This document shows, in pieces, positions 35,299 to 48,286 of a stretch of DNA of 64,000 bases. The DNA lies in assembly GCA_019973155.2 (NCBI GenBank), contig BPQB01000008.1:248001-312000 (forward strand), read 5' to 3'. A program made the position numbers and the translations under genes. The notes under the pieces were generated by a model. The model had not been told where the DNA came from. It did not search any database and worked only from the letters and a program-made list of their open reading frames with translations. This stretch comes from Phanerochaete sordida. Lineage: Eukaryota; Basidiomycota; Agaricomycetes; Polyporales; Phanerochaetaceae. Positions within the stretch are counted from its first letter, which is position 1. Every line of letters starts with the position of its first letter.

Positions 35299-37171
35299 TC
35301 ACGGGCTGACGTGGAGGAAGTCGCTGAAGTCGATATCGTCGAAGGGCGACATGTCGTAGATGGCGGGGGCGATGTCGAACGCGCCGAGGCCCTCGGTGTA
35401 CGACTCGAGCGCGTATGCCTCGCCGGGAGCGAGCGCGGGGTCGACGACGGCCTGCATGAAGCCCAGCTGTGGGGGCGGGGGCGGTGCGTACGGCGGCGCG
35501 TAGAGCTCCTGCACGTTCGGTGCGAAGTCCGCGCGTCTAGGGGTACGGTCGAAGTCGATGTCGGCGCTCGGCGCGATGAGCGACGTCGGCGAAGAGGGCG
35601 ACATGCCGAAGCCGAAGCTGAAGGGCGCGTCGTCGGTGATGACCTGGATCGGCGAGTGACCCGGCGAGAGCGACGGCTCCGGGGGCGAGATCGTCAGCGT
35701 CGGCACGCCGCCGCCACGCGAGGGCGGGAGGAGATCCGGGGGCGGCATCGCCTCGCCGTTCCAGTTGCTGAGTGATGAGCTCAAGAAGGCGAGTGGCGAG
35801 ACCGTCGCGCTCGGCGCAGTGTTTGAGCGCTGTCGCCGGTGGAACGCGGGATTAGACGGCCCCGGCTCCTGCTGCATGGGGAGCGACTCCGAGAAGTACT
35901 CGGGCTGGCTAATGTCGTACAGCGACGCAGCAGGCGAGATCTGTGGAGTAGAATAGGTCTGTTGAAGTCGTTCAGCATGACAGCAGCCGTCAGGAAGGAT
36001 GAAGACATACGCTACTCCCGTCGTCGTAGTACGAGAGATCTTGCATCGAGCCCAGCTCGGGGAGAGAGACGGTTGACCCATGTGGCGCGAAAGACGCAAA
36101 GGGCGGGGTGCCACCAGCGAACTCCAGGTCGAAGGGCAGGTCCGGGGGCGGGATGTGGTACACGCTCGGCGAGTACGACCGCTGCCGCGAGGAGCTCGCG
36201 CGCCGGCCGTTGCGCAGAGGGCCGGGACCGGGGCCGGGGCTCGACGCGCACGAGACGGGGGTGATGAAGTGCGTGTGCTGGTACGAGTACGGGCTGCTCG
36301 GGAGAGCCATGTCGAGGTGCGGCAGCGACATCGAGCGGCGGTGGGCGAGCGAGTGGAACGACGAGTCGCGTGGCGTGACGGGGCTATCGGGCTCCGGAGA
36401 CGAGGAGGTGCGGCTGTGCGGGCCGCCGGGGGGCGACGGCAGCAGCCCCGCGGCCGAGCTCTCGCGCATTTGGACGAGGGACTCTACCTGCTCGCGACGA
36501 CTGATCGGGCCCGTGGCGCGTCGCTTGGGAGGCTTCGTCCGCTTAGGCCTGTAGCGGTACCCAGGGTTCTCCTGTCCGTGCCGCTTGCTCTCCTCGCGCG
36601 CCTCGTCGCGGTAGGGCCTCTTGTCCTCCTCGGACAAGGCCTTCCAGGCAGCACCCGCGCGCTTCGAGAGGATCTTCTCGGGGGTAGGGGAGCGTTCCGA
36701 GTTCTTGCCCTCCTCAGCGTGCCTGCGCGTGAATTCGCAGCGGAAGATGAAGAAGGCGTTCCGCGGTCTAGGCACGTGGTTCGGATTGTCGTTGCGGCGC
36801 GCGGATCGCGATGACTGGCGAGGGCGCTGTGGAGATGCCATCGTCGCGGGCTCTACATACGCGAAGGGAGAATGCGGAGGTTGTGGGGTGCGCTCGGAGG
36901 ACGAGGATGAGGAGGTCTGTGAAGAGTGTCGCGAAGCAGAGCGGGTAAGGACAGGTTTCTGATCTAAGGTAATAGCAGTGGCCTCCCAGCCGCAGACTTC
37001 AGGGTATAGTTGAGAGGACGCAGAGGGCATGTATGACGAAAGAAGAGGCAGCGTCGGTCGTGAAGAGACGAGAGCGGTCGGGGCGGAGATGATCTGCGGA
37101 GGGGCTTTATATCGAGCGTGCACTGGAGGCTCCTTTCGCGCCCCGGAGAGGATTAGAGCAGGCCGACTCAT
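35299..37171 (-). CDS. HMG-box transcription factor (fungal MATA/Pcc1-like type)
   Basis: Predicted nuclear DNA-binding regulator. The first exon (ATG at 37171) carries a Ser/Pro-rich N-terminus. The HMG box, at about residues 130-215, reads NHVPRPRNAFFIFRCEF, RRHAEEGKNSER, then EKILSKRAGAAWKALSEEDK and PYRDEAREESKRHG. This is the MATA_HMG form found in mating and development regulators of basidiomycetes. A basic PKRTKPPKRR stretch follows, a likely nuclear signal. An intron near 35943-36010 joins YYDDGSS to ISPAASLYDISQPEYFSES. The long C-terminal half is Pro/Ser-rich with an acidic end (YDMSPFDDIDFSDFL), a candidate activation region. The stop is at 35299-35301. A role in sexual development is a family-based guess; no homeodomain or pheromone genes are nearby. 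Confidence 0.87.
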
Positions 37172-40100
37172 TGTTTAGCGGGACCACAATTTCGTGATCT
37201 CGCGGTTCCGTACGGGTGGCGAGGGCAGGTGCTGACCCTCGATCGTCATAGAACACAGCTTGCCGCGTATGGGCAGCATGGCTATTCACGGTCAGTCTGG
37301 AACGCCTATCACAAGGTTATTCGATTAGAAACCTCACATTTACGGGTGATAAGCCCAATAGGTCCGGTGCACGTACACAGACGGCCTCCCGGCTAAGCCA
37401 CGAGGCTACCAGACGCCACGAGAATACTGCCGAGCGCAGTGCGGACGGTCCCCTTCCGGAAGGAGCGGAGACATAATTAACTTCTGTTACCGCGGACTGT
37501 CTGCACTCGGCCATCCACATCAGAGGGTCCATGCCTTGGTCTGGGCCAGCGCGCGCGTTTCAACCTCGCGCTGCTCTGTTTACCCGCCCAGTGAAGCATG
37601 GACCGAGGCATTGCACTCACCGACTCGCTGCTTAAGCTTTCCTGCCAACGTCCCCGACCTTCTCCTGCGAACGCTGCGAGCAGCACCAGCAGGCTTCCGC
37701 TCACGTCCGCCTGGCCTTTCTCGAGGTTCCAGAATCTGATTCCTGGTGCGCTGCGCGACTGCACGATTTTCCCGGAGGACGCCTTCCCAACCCGATCTTC
37801 CCGGGCGCTGCACGCCGTTACCAGGGGCGGCCCAGGAGCTATGTCGCCGCGCGGCACGGAGGGGAGCCCACTTGCGTCAGTCGACGTCGGCCCCGTTTCG
37901 TGTGCTCAGGGCTCGCGGACGCCCGGTGGGTCAAGGCAGCACGGGGGAAAAGGCGCGCGCACCAGCAAAAGGTGGCCGCCCCTGCGGAAGACCCTGTCAC
38001 GCCTTCCTAGCCCGATTAAGAATCCCCGCTATTGATGCGTACACAATGGCCATGGCGCGGTGTCTCGAGCGCAGTGCGCTTGTCCGCGTCACAGCTGCGC
38101 TGGAGAGGGTGGGCGCTGGAAACACGCATCAGCAGTGACGCCGAGAGATTCATCTTGTGCAGCCTGCGCCAATTGTTGGACTCACAACAGCTGCTTTTGG
38201 GCCTGCCCCGCTCCGACAATTCAGTCCAGCGCGAGACTATCCCGTCGGACAGGGGCCTGGGAGAGGATAGGAGGGTCCTGCCGAGGGATGCCGGCCTTGT
38301 GCGCGATTGGACTACAGATTCGGTTTAGCCAACCAATCGTTGCGGTCGTGGGGGGTTGTGCATCCCCTCGGCGGGATAGGGGACAAGGTTTGGATCTAGG
38401 TAAGGCGCACGCCGCGGGTGGCATACGCTGCACGCAGCTGTGACCCACGCGTTGCGCCAGGAAATATCTCGCGGCAAACGCGAGCTCAGCAGCGCGCGCG
38501 CGGCTCGCAGTGCGTCCGCACCGGCAGCACGACGGCTCGCGAGCGGGGCCCGCGGGCCTAGACGCAGCCCGAGGGTGGGCGCGCAATCGACTCCGCTCGT
38601 CCGCGAGATCAGGGCGCAGGTAATCACACGGTCCCTGGCCAGCCCAAAGACGGCGACTCCGCCAGCCTTCCAAATCCGGGCAACCTGGTTGGGCCGTGTC
38701 GCGCGTGTCGCGTGCGCCCGCCAGGCTGCGAAGAACGTGCCGCGCGAGACAATGGCGGACGCACCCGCGTGCTCAGCTGGAGCTGGGGCAAACACGCCGA
38801 CAACAGTGCTGCGAACAAGGCAGGCGGCGCGTATCAGGGTGCGCCCACAGAACAATCACTGGGTGGATAATGCTCCCGAGCGGCCTGCGCTCCGCCTGCC
38901 CGCGAGGCGGACTGCGCCGACAGCCGTCCTGCTGGGTCTGCATGCGCGCATCGCCTGCCACGTTGTGTGGCGGACAACACCGTCCGGACAGGGCTTTCCG
39001 AAGCGCACCCCTCGAATCGACGTTCCCGTCGCACGAGTGGACCCACAGGCTGTTGCGACCCGCCCAACTGAGCCATCAGAACCGTGAGCACATGGAGAAA
39101 TGGCTCACTCACGTATCGACTTGCGTAAGGCTCACGCGCGTGAAATATAGTGCTCTCAGTTATTCGCAATTCGCCAAGTCGTGTTTTTGTTGTGAGCAGC
39201 TCCAAATGGGCCAATAAATCTCAATGACGCGGCACTTAGTGCGGTGCCTTGGCTGCTCAAGCGGCCCGCCCACTCAATTGAGGTGTGCGACAAGGGGTAG
39301 AAGGGGATGGAAGGCCAGTGGCCCGCTCCGGCCGTCCCGCGAACGTTGAGCGCACCGTGGTCGAGCACACGGCCAGCCGCTGAAGTTTCTGATGCCAGAC
39401 GTCGACATGCGAGTCGAGGCGCATGGTCTGCAACACCAGGCTGCACGACTTACACCCCGAGATACTGGGCACGTGGCATTCCCGCTCCGAACAGAGGGCA
39501 GCGCCCTGCGTCTCGGTCGCCGACGCAGGCTGCCCTGCGGCTGAACGGAACACCCGCGCGCCAGGTTGGATATGCCGGGGCTAGACACCGTGGGCTCTCT
39601 GCTCGTCTGCAGACGGCCGAAGGAGCTCCTAGGCCCGCCAGAGTTGAACAGAAAGTCGCCCGAGGGCGATATCACAGCGGGTAGTAACGAGCATACGTGC
39701 CTGACGCTACCATGTGTGCATAGTCCTCGTCCGAGGGTCCGTAGTAAAGTCTACGCCGTGCAGAACGTTACCTGACGAGCAGCCTTCCTGTCAGCATTGT
39801 GTCATGTCGCGCGATGTCGCTCGGTACTGACTTGGTCTCTGATCCCTCCGCGACTTCGTATGCAGTCCTAAGGCCGGTGAACGCACATCCGGAAGTTTTC
39901 AGCAGCAGCGCACGTGGCACCGGTGCGTTACGACTCCGTTGTCGTCAGCCGTGGCGGCGAAGTTTGACGTAGACAGGAATCAATTGTTCTCCTATTTTCC
40001 AAATTTTTAGCGGAAAAGGGTGGCGAACGAAGCCCGAGCCCTTCGAGGGTCCTATGCTGCTGCGCTGGACAGGACTAGTGTCCGCAGGCATCCTTCTAGA

Positions 40101-41529
40101 CGAACGCCTCGTCAGGTGATTATTCTGCGCCGACCGCAATGTACACTTCGACATACCTGATCCTCGCGCGGCATACCCCTACACAGCGGGCGGAGCTTCC
40201 GGGTCTTGCTCCAGCGAAGGGGTACAACATTGCAAACGGGTACTTCGATATGCTCATGGGACGCTCGCAGGAGTACATTTCATCCTGAAGCCCACGGCGG
40301 AGCAGACTTGGACTGTGCGGTGGCTTTGCGCGAACTTGTGAGTGGCGGCTCCGTCACGCGAGGTGGCGCCGCCGAGACGCTGTGAGCTGGCGTGGCAAAA
40401 AGCACCGACGGCGTATCCTGATGTCTGCTAACAAGCGAGAGAAGCCAGCACCGGTCAGCTCCGAGCCTACGACGCAAGCGTGAATTTGTCTTACCTATTC
40501 AACGTTGACGCGAAAGACACCGCTGTGCACACGCAGCCCAAGCGGGTGGCTGCGGGGGCTTTTCGCGGGGTTGGAGAGCTGCTAGAAGTTCAACATCGTG
40601 GCCAGAGACACCGCCGAGAGAGGACGCGCTCACCGACTGTCGTGGTCTCTCCTCGCCGTCGGCGATACAGATTGAGTTCGTACCACGAGGACGCGCTCTG
40701 TAAAGCCACCGCAGCCCGCGACAACGACAATCAAGCGTACACTGCATCAAAGCGCGAATGGAGCCGTAGGTCAGGCCGTCTGCGCAGGCATGGGCACGAG
40801 CCTCATCCCGAGACTTTGCAGCAGGTCCATGCGTCCGCGTCAGGGCTGGCTGGAGGTTCCCGCGGCGCGGTTCGACAACTCTAATTGCCCTTGTGCACAA
40901 CTTGATGGATGGGGAAATGTAGGCGGTCAGGAGCAGGGGCTGCAGGCGGGTAACCACTCCGTCAGCGTTTCGGAGCGTGAGAGGAGGATCTCCGGAATGT
41001 GCACTGACCGTCGAGAATTCAGGGTACGAACATCTCTGCATTCCGTATCAGAAACGTTAATTGCATCCTGCGCGGGATGCGTAAAGCAGTGCCGATAGCT
41101 GCGTGAGCGGGCGTGGGTAGCAGTGACGCATATTAGGTGCGTCTCAGTTTGCTGCGAGTCGGGAAGGTCAGAATAATAATCCTTGCACACGGCACAAGCG
41201 CGTACAGCGACTCACCTAGACCACAGCGCCGACAAAAAGGCTTTTGCGGACGAGCTGAGACGTCGGCGAGATGGTTGGGGGCAGGAGAGTGAGAGGGAGG
41301 CACGTTGAAGGTCGGTGTGGAAACGAGGCGAGACATCCTCGACGGTCGCTGCCCGCGCCTAAGCCACGTGCACCCGCCCTATTTCCCCTTATGGATATGC
41401 CCGCCATCAATCTGCCGACAAGTGAGCGAGCTGTAGCTTGCCATGAGTCACTGACTTACCACTTCACTCTCTCCAAGGCCTCTGAGCCAACAGCCTGTCT
41501 GGAACATACGTGCATAGACTACACTTCAC
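37172..41529. other. 4.3 kb stretch without a supported gene
   Basis: GC-rich, with overlapping frames up to 215 codons on both strands, all rich in Arg, Ala, Pro and Ser and without domain, signal peptide, membrane segment or consistent splice pattern. I see no terminal repeats, transposase or reverse transcriptase motifs. The last 300 bases are the presumed promoter of the glutamate 5-kinase gene. A rapidly evolving gene, a non-coding RNA or a decayed element cannot be excluded. Confidence 0.45.
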
Positions 41530-43360
41530 ATGGCTCGCCCTAGACATGGCCCTGCAAACACGATTGTCATCAAGCTCGGTAGGCAAAGTCGAAGGGAGCA
41601 TTCGAGACGGTACTGACACTTTGTGTACAGGAACATCGTCTATCGTTCATGAGACGACGCACCAGCCCTTGCTCTCGACACTTTCTGGACTGGTGGAGAC
41701 AGTTGTTCAGCTGAAGGAACTCGGTCACAAAGTTGTCCTGGTCAGCTCAGGTGCAATTGGCGTCGGACTCAAGCGTATGGAGATGGCCAGTAAACCGAAG
41801 AGTCTGTCAGGGAAGCAGGCGAGTACACTGAGGTGTCCTCTTAACGTAATGCTGAGCTGATACGTAGGCGTTGGCTGCCATTGGCCAAGGCAGACTGATT
41901 GCTTTGTGGGACAACCTGTTCGGACAGCTTGGGCAACCAATAGCGCAGGTGCTCTTGACTAGAGGAGACATATCGGATGTGAGTATATTTCGCAAACTTT
42001 TGCCTCCGCTCCTAACGTGGTTTCAGCGGACAAGGTATCTCAACGCTGTCAACACATTCAAGGAGCTACTTTCGTTGGGCGTTGTGCCCATCGTGAACGA
42101 AAACGATACTGTCTCAGTTAGCGTACGTCTTCTCGCCACTTTCGCTGGGACGACTTTGAATTGGCAACTGCAGGAAATTAAATTCGGTGACAACGACACG
42201 CTTTCCGCCATAACATCGTCGATGATCCACGCAGACTATCTCTTCCTTCTGACGGACGTCGACAGTCTGTACACCGCAAACCCGCGGAAGGACCCAACCG
42301 CCAAGCGCATCGAAGAAGTCTCCTCCATCGCTGCGATCCGCACGCAAGGTGAGCGATCCGTGTGAGACAGCGTCCTCGCGTGCTCAAGCCGCCCTTCGCA
42401 CCAGTGAGCACAACGACGCTCGGCTCGAGCCTCGGCACAGGCGGAATGGAGACGAAGCTCATCGCCGCCGAGATCGCGACCGCGGCCGGCGTGACGACGG
42501 TCATCACGTCGAGCAAGGACCCGAAGGCCATCTTCCGCATCATCGAGTACAACAACGCGCTCCGCTCGGGCGCGAACACGCCGTTGCGCGGGAGCGCGTC
42601 AGGGCGCGCGAGCCCCGCCGGCGACCACGCAGACACGCCGACTCAGCAGCTACCGACGGAGCGTCCTCCGCACACGCTCTTCAAGCCGTCGCCGACACCG
42701 TTGCGCGACCTCAAATCATGGACGAGCCACACGCTGACGCCGGCGGGCACCGTCGTCGTAGATGCGGGCGCTCATCACGTGCTCAGCAAGCGCGAGAGCG
42801 GTGGGCGGCTCCTCGCGGCGGGCGTCGTGGGCGTGCGCGGCGCGTTTGCGAGCGGGCAGGCTGTACGCATCGTCGTGCGGAGACGCCAGGCGCCTGTTGA
42901 CGCCGCCGCGAAGCTCGAGGCGGAACAGGCGGCGGCGCGGGCACGAGAGACGTACCTCCAGGGCGGGGACACCCAGCCTGGCACGCCGGTGCTGCCTGCG
43001 AACGAGAGCCTGACGTCGTCTATCTCGACTATCGACGGTCTCCTTGGCGGCATGGCGAACCTGGGGGGCGACGACGTGACGCCTTCGGTACACTCAAGGG
43101 CGCTACCGGATGAAGATCACGTCCTGCTGAATGCAGACAAGGACGAGAGCGAGGATTGGGATCTCGAAGAGGTGGGACGAGGTTTGGCGAACTACAACTC
43201 GGCTCAAATCGCTCGAGTGCGAGGCCTCAAGAGGTATGTCCCCACACCCCTCACGCTGACTTGTCACTGACGCTCTAGCAGCTCACAAATTGCACAAGTT
43301 CTGGGATATGCCGACTCCGAATACGTTGTGGAGAATATCACAATTCGCGTGCCTCCATAG
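41530..43360 (+). CDS. PRO1: glutamate 5-kinase
   Basis: First step of proline synthesis: ATP plus L-glutamate gives gamma-glutamyl phosphate, in the cytosol. The ATG at 41530 gives [17 protein letters not shown]; an intron then leads to [15 protein letters not shown]. Kinase-fold motifs are [76 protein letters not shown] and [16 protein letters not shown] low-complexity, Ser/Pro-rich insert follows (about 42590-42720), then a C-terminal PUA domain ([43 protein letters not shown]). The last exon ends [15 protein letters not shown] at 43358-43360. PUA-containing forms are usual in bacteria and fungi. It is convergent with the Pol I subunit gene about 210 bases away. Confidence 0.95.
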
Positions 43361-43571
43361 CGTATGAAGGCAGACACTCGAGGGGACAGCGCTTCCTCCT
43401 ACCCCGGCGTCATAGAGATGAATGCGTTGTAGAGACTGTGACTTGCCATAGACTACGGTGTTTGTCTTCGCTTCAGTCAGCTCGGAGTCCTTCCAGCTCT
43501 CGGAGCGAAATCAAGATGTAAGCATGGTATGAAGACAGCGGTGGAGCGAGCATGTACGCAGAACATGGTAT

Positions 43572-44462
43572 TTACTCCGTGCTCTTCGACTTCTTCGACT
43601 TTTTAGTGCTACCTTCGACCTTCCGCTTCTTCGGCTTGCTCTCAGCGTCTTCTGAGGGCTTTTGTGCTGGTACATCAACATCCATGCCGTCTTCGCCTTG
43701 GGGTGCGGGTGTCTCGGCTCCTATGGGTAGGAACCGGTGCTTGAGCATCTCCTTGGGATATGCTGGTCGTGGTGGGTTTTGACCAGTCGCCCAGGACCTG
43801 TCGTCCGAGTTTTCGTCCGATTCCTCTAGGCTAGGCTGGGGTGGACGCGCCGAAAGTACTACCCGCCGCACGGGCAAGTCTGACGCTACCAGAACAGTCA
43901 GCCCCGAACTCTCCGGCGAAGTAAAGTGCGCACGCACCAGCGTAGAACTTGGTCCCCTTCTTCTTCCTCGGGAGCAACGGTTGCAGTGTGCGCATTTCGT
44001 CCGCGGCGACCGCTTCGTTTGGCTCATCCCCGAGCGACCAAACGTCATACGAGCCCGCCTTGCGCTCGAGAGAGCCGATGCGCGCAGTCTTGTTCGCAGA
44101 CGGCGCGTCAAGCTTCAGGTTCTGAAGGTGCTTCGGCTTGACCTGACATCGTGCTTCAGTCTCGGCGCACGCGCAAATTTGCTGAACGCACGCACACCTT
44201 CGGGCACTCGCACAACCCACAGCTCGAGGTCCTCGTCGTCCTTCACACTGTCCCAGTCAAAGTCTTCGTCGAGCTCGCCGTCAAAGACGACCGTCCCAGC
44301 TGGTGGTTGGTAAGCCCACTCCGCGTTCGTGCCCTCATTCTTCCCGTGCGGCGTGTGCACAACCGTCGGCTGGGCGGACTTCTTCTTGCTCTTGTCTTTC
44401 GGGGACTTGTCGGCCTTCTTTGAGGAGAGAATAGGTTCTGGGGACGATGATCTGTCCGACAT
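43572..44462 (-). CDS. RPA34: RNA polymerase I subunit A34.5-like (RPA34)
   Basis: Likely the A34.5 component of the A49/A34.5 heterodimer of RNA polymerase I, which promotes initiation and elongation on rDNA in the nucleolus. The ATG at 44462 opens a Lys/Ser-rich N-terminus (MSDRSSSPEPILSSKKADK). The dimerisation part reads DLELWVVRVPEGVKPKHLQN after splicing, then NKTARIGSLERKAGSYDVWS, EMRTLQPLLPRKKKG and, after a second intron, LPVRRVVLSARP. The C-terminal tail is strongly basic and ends STKKSKKSKSTE (TAA at 43572-43574), as expected for A34.5. Sequence is poorly conserved in this family, so the call rests on the LWVVRVP motif, the order of blocks and the tail. Confidence 0.75.
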
Positions 44463-46287
44463 TATTAATGTCGATTTTTAGGGAATTTCTGAGACGGCGA
44501 GGAGGATGCGTGCGACGCGCTGCTCAAGTCGAGAGAATTGGGACTGCAGTAGATCGGACAGCGAGATCTGGAAGAGATCGGGATCACGCTTCCCTCGAAT
44601 GTCCCAAAGAAGGAAACTCCGCAAGATCGAAATACTCTACTAGCTTTCAGCTAAACCCCAGTTAAACATAGCCATCTTTGTTCGTTAACATTCAGAATTT
44701 GACCTGCACGAATGTCGTGACAAGACTGAGAAGAAATCCCTGAAAACTGCTCTCGAAAATACGAATACCACCCGATCTCGTGTCCACAGCGGAAGCAAAT
44801 ATACACAAAAGGACCGCGCCGTGTGCTAGGTCCGCAGGGCGGGCGCAATGTGTGCGGCCGACGCAATGTGCGGGCCAGGTCAGGAGGCACGCCGTTTCTT
44901 GTCGTCATTGCTGACACGACGACCCCACAGCCAGGAGACAATATCGCGCGACGGGCTCAAACCCGTCGGCCTCGGGAGAATCTCGCGAGCTACGGGCACT
45001 AGAGCTCGGGCGGACACGGTAACATCCCGCTCGATAGCCCCTGGCGCGCGTGAGGGCGAGAGCAGCTCGCGTGCCAAGAGGGCAGCCGTATTCTTCGACG
45101 CTGCGCGAAGGCTTCTCATGTCGTCTATAGCACCAGGCCACCATCCATTGCATCCCGAAGCCCCAGCGTTTCGACCAAATCGTTTGGAGCCACTGTTTTG
45201 TGCAACCAGCCCCACTGCCCGGTAGTAGAGTCGCTTTTGTGAGGAAGCCTGCACAACACACTGCGATATGACGTGCTTCCTTGCGGCCACGAGGACAAGC
45301 CCCCTCTCAGTCTGCCGCAAGATCGTAGCGCTGTCTGCACGACCGACGTGCGGGCTCGGGGCCGCTGCTAGTGACCGATTGTGCGCACCCACCCCTAAAA
45401 CCGACCCCCAGTTTTTCCGATCTGTTCGGACCGACACAGGCACAGCGCACCCATGCGCAACTCCGGGGCCACGCAGCGCGCCCTGGCGGGACGGCCACCT
45501 GCAGCGCAAGTCGATCGGCCGTCTCTGGGCCTTGGGGCAGCGAACCCCGGTTCGTTCGGGGACGCTTCAATAGGCAATATATGCGCCGAGCATGGCGGAT
45601 AGGCTGGTCAGGCTAATAAGGCGACGGAGCGCGGATGAGTCGCAATGCTGCCAACGACGGTATGTGCAGCAGCCTGCACGAACGTTAGCATCGTTGAAGC
45701 GAGCCAAGTTAGAGGAGCGGTCATGCTCAAGACGCTGCGCAGCAGTTCCTCACGGAGCTGCCGCGACTTTCCCAAGCTGCCACTTTGGCTTCGCCCTTCA
45801 TGTGCTGTCCATCTTTTCCCGCGCCAGGTGCCGCTGTCATTCGTCTCCTTCGTCTGACAGACCCTCTGCACCTGACGAGGACAGCATGCGGTCAGCCTAC
45901 GCACGTTCGCCCGGAGGCCCTTAACTGTAACAACTCGAAGGGAAGATGTCAGGTGCATTAAGCAGCGCGTGTGCGATTATACGATTACGTTACATGGGAC
46001 GGATGTGCTGTGCGGTGTGGCGTAACGACTGTAGGGCGACATGAAAGACCGGAACAGAAAGATGGAGCAGGAAAAAGCGTCAGTGAAAAGCGTCTCTCCA
46101 CAAACGGGAAGGGCCGCGTCCAGTGTTCATAGTTATGTGGCTCCGCAGAGCCTTCGTGAGAGTCCGAGAGAATGTCCATGCGCGACGAAGCAAGGGTCCT
46201 CGCACCAGCGGTACCGCGACGTAAGGTCCGGCGACAGACAGGTCCAGGAGTGGAATGGGGTGGGTGCAGGAGACGGAGCGCGCGCGA
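44463..46287. other. gene-less GC-rich stretch
   Basis: About 1.8 kb. Open frames on both strands are unrelated to known families and antisense to one another. It contains a 7-bp-stem inverted repeat at 44949-44968. No tRNA could be folded there. Confidence 0.45.
44949..44968. repeat. short perfect inverted repeat
   Basis: CGACGGG and CCCGTCG are separated by six bases (CTCAAA), giving a 7-bp stem. It resembles a tRNA T-arm on the minus strand, but the loop length and flanks do not fit a tRNA. Confidence 0.4.
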
Positions 46288-48286
46288 TTAGAGCGACGCG
46301 AAGATGCCCGCGACGGCGACGAGCGCGCCGAGCACGAGCGTCGAGGCCGCGCCGAGCGCAGGCAGCGACGGCGCCGCGCCGTTGCCGTTGAAGGGCACGT
46401 ACGGGTTCTGCGTCGCCGAGGCGGATGCAGAGAGCGGGCTGCTGCCAGTGCCGCCGCCAGTCAGGTTGGCGCCGTTGGGCTGCGTGGAGAGACCATCAGC
46501 ATCGCACGAAGACGAAGAGTAGGCGAAACACATACGCCGATGGGCCGGGAGTTGTCGGTGAAGGCGCACGTCGAGGCTGTGCAGATACACTTCCCTGCAA
46601 TCGGGTCCCAGAAGGGCGTCGAGCAGTTGGCCGGGACTAAAGAAGACACGGAGGTGAGCGACGGAGCGCCGAGGTGAGAGGAAAGCTCGCTTACCGCGCT
46701 GACGCGGCTGCTGGCCGTCTGGCACCTGCTGAGCAGGGTTCGGGTCGTCAACTGTCGGCGCCTCGACCGGGCAGCCGTACTGTCATGCAAGATGAGCACA
46801 AGGGCGCTTAGCACGGAGATGGTGTACGTACGCAGGTGAAGAAGGGGAAGTCGGGGAAGTCGCAGTGGCTGAGCAGGCCGGCCTCGTTCTGCGGGATACC
46901 GTTGCAGATCTTCATGCTCGGGTCGACCGCGGGCGTCGAGCACTTGAACGAATCCAGGTTGTTCAGCTGCGACGCAGGCACGGGGTTCCGCACCCAGTCG
47001 AGCAGCTGACCGGTCGAAACGATCCAGACGTCCTGCTGGTTCTGCGCCCAGTCGAGGAACTGGTTGATCATGTTGATCGTCGACGTAGGTGCTGCGACAC
47101 CGGGATAGTTGGTCTGCGATCATACGATCAGCTGCTGATCCTAGTTTCAGGCATGGGAGGCTGCGTACCGCGACGTGGATAGGATGCGTGTAAAGGCCGA
47201 TCGGCTGACGCTTGTTCTTGTAGTGGTCGTTGAACGTGGATTGCATGTACTCGAGGGTCGCAGAGTCGTTGACCGCCGATTCGCCGTTTGCGGTGTCACT
47301 GCACACGTGTGCTCAGTATAGTTTGCACCCTCATACTCTAAAAACCGCACTTACAGCCAAGGGTCCATGAGATGGACGCCCGCGACGCCGCGCTTGTCGA
47401 AGAAGGCGTACATGGGCACCTCCCAGAAGCCGGGGAGTTTCGGCTCGCCCTTGCAGAGGCCGTCGACGGCGAGACAGTCGTTAGCCATGCCGTAGTCGAG
47501 TGTGTATGGCCAGTACGCGTCCGTGTTCGGGTCCGTGACGGGCGTCGCGGCGGACGCGCTGGAGTCATACAGGAACTCGGCGGCGGCGAGCAGCTTGAGG
47601 GTCTCGGGCGTGTAGTTGAGGTACGGCGCGCGGAAGCCACGAAGCTCAGACATCGGGATGCCCGCCAGCGCGTTAAGAGCGATCAGGTTGCCGTTGATCT
47701 GGTCGGCGCCGGGGCTCCCGACGTGGGTCATACTGTGGGGAGGACATTAGAGGGCTGCAGGGCGCGCGGCGCGGACACGGCGGACGTACGTGTGGTCCTA
47801 AATGACGTCCATGCGGTGAGTGAGCGGTCGCGAATGAAGACGGTGCGGGCACATACGGCGATCTCGTTTCCAGCAACATACCAGTCCGTAACGAGCGTGT
47901 AGTTCGTGTAGTTGAGCGACGTGTAGTAGGTCATCTTGGGCTGGCATCCGTTCGGGTTCTTGCGGTGGGCGAGGAATTGGTTGATCGCATCTATCGTGTA
48001 GCTCTGCACGGCATCGTCTGCGGTGAAGACGACGAACTGGGGGACGACTGACTGTAGCGCGATTAGTCAGAGATGGCCCGCCATGGCAGCGGGTTCGCCG
48101 AGCACTCACAGGATCGAGGCCGCCAGGAGGATCAGGGCTGGCGCAGTTGCAGTTGGGGAGCTTGCACTTGGTGGGGTCGCAGCTGTAGCCGGCTGCCTCT
48201 GGGGAGGACGTCGGGCCAGTGACCGAGCCGTCCTGGGCGAAGGCACCCGCGAGGAGCGAGAGGAGGAGGAGCGCTTGCGGGAGCAT
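46288..48286 (-). CDS. secreted CE4 polysaccharide (chitin) deacetylase, GPI-anchor-like C-terminus
   Basis: Metal-dependent removal of acetyl groups from chitin at the cell wall. The ATG at 48286 opens a signal peptide (MLPQALLLLSLLAGAFAQ). A Cys-rich segment follows (SCDPTKCKLPNCNC). The NodB-type domain starts QFVVFTADDAVQSYTIDAI, where the usual TFDDG reads TADDA, then has the zinc-binding HTMTH in EIADHTMTHVGSPGADQI, then LRGFRAPYL, FWEVPMYAFFDK and PIGLYTHPIHVA. A second Cys-rich region (CSTPFWDPIAGKCICTAST) precedes a Ser/Gly-rich linker and a hydrophobic end (GAASTLVLGALVAVAGIFAS), which suggests a GPI anchor. The stop is at 46288-46290. At least eight introns. Substrate could also be another N-acetylated glycan. 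Confidence 0.87.

Noticed and set aside
38440..39087. 215-codon open frame in the gene-less segment
   Set aside because: Composition (Arg, Ala, Pro) is that of a chance frame in GC-rich DNA, with overlapping frames of similar length on the other strand and no domain.
44930..45010. tRNA-like segment on the minus strand (T-arm-like palindrome and TAGCTCG box)
   Set aside because: The stem is 7 bp with a 6-base loop, the B-box differs from GGTTCGANTCC, and no acceptor or anticodon arm can be paired at proper distances.
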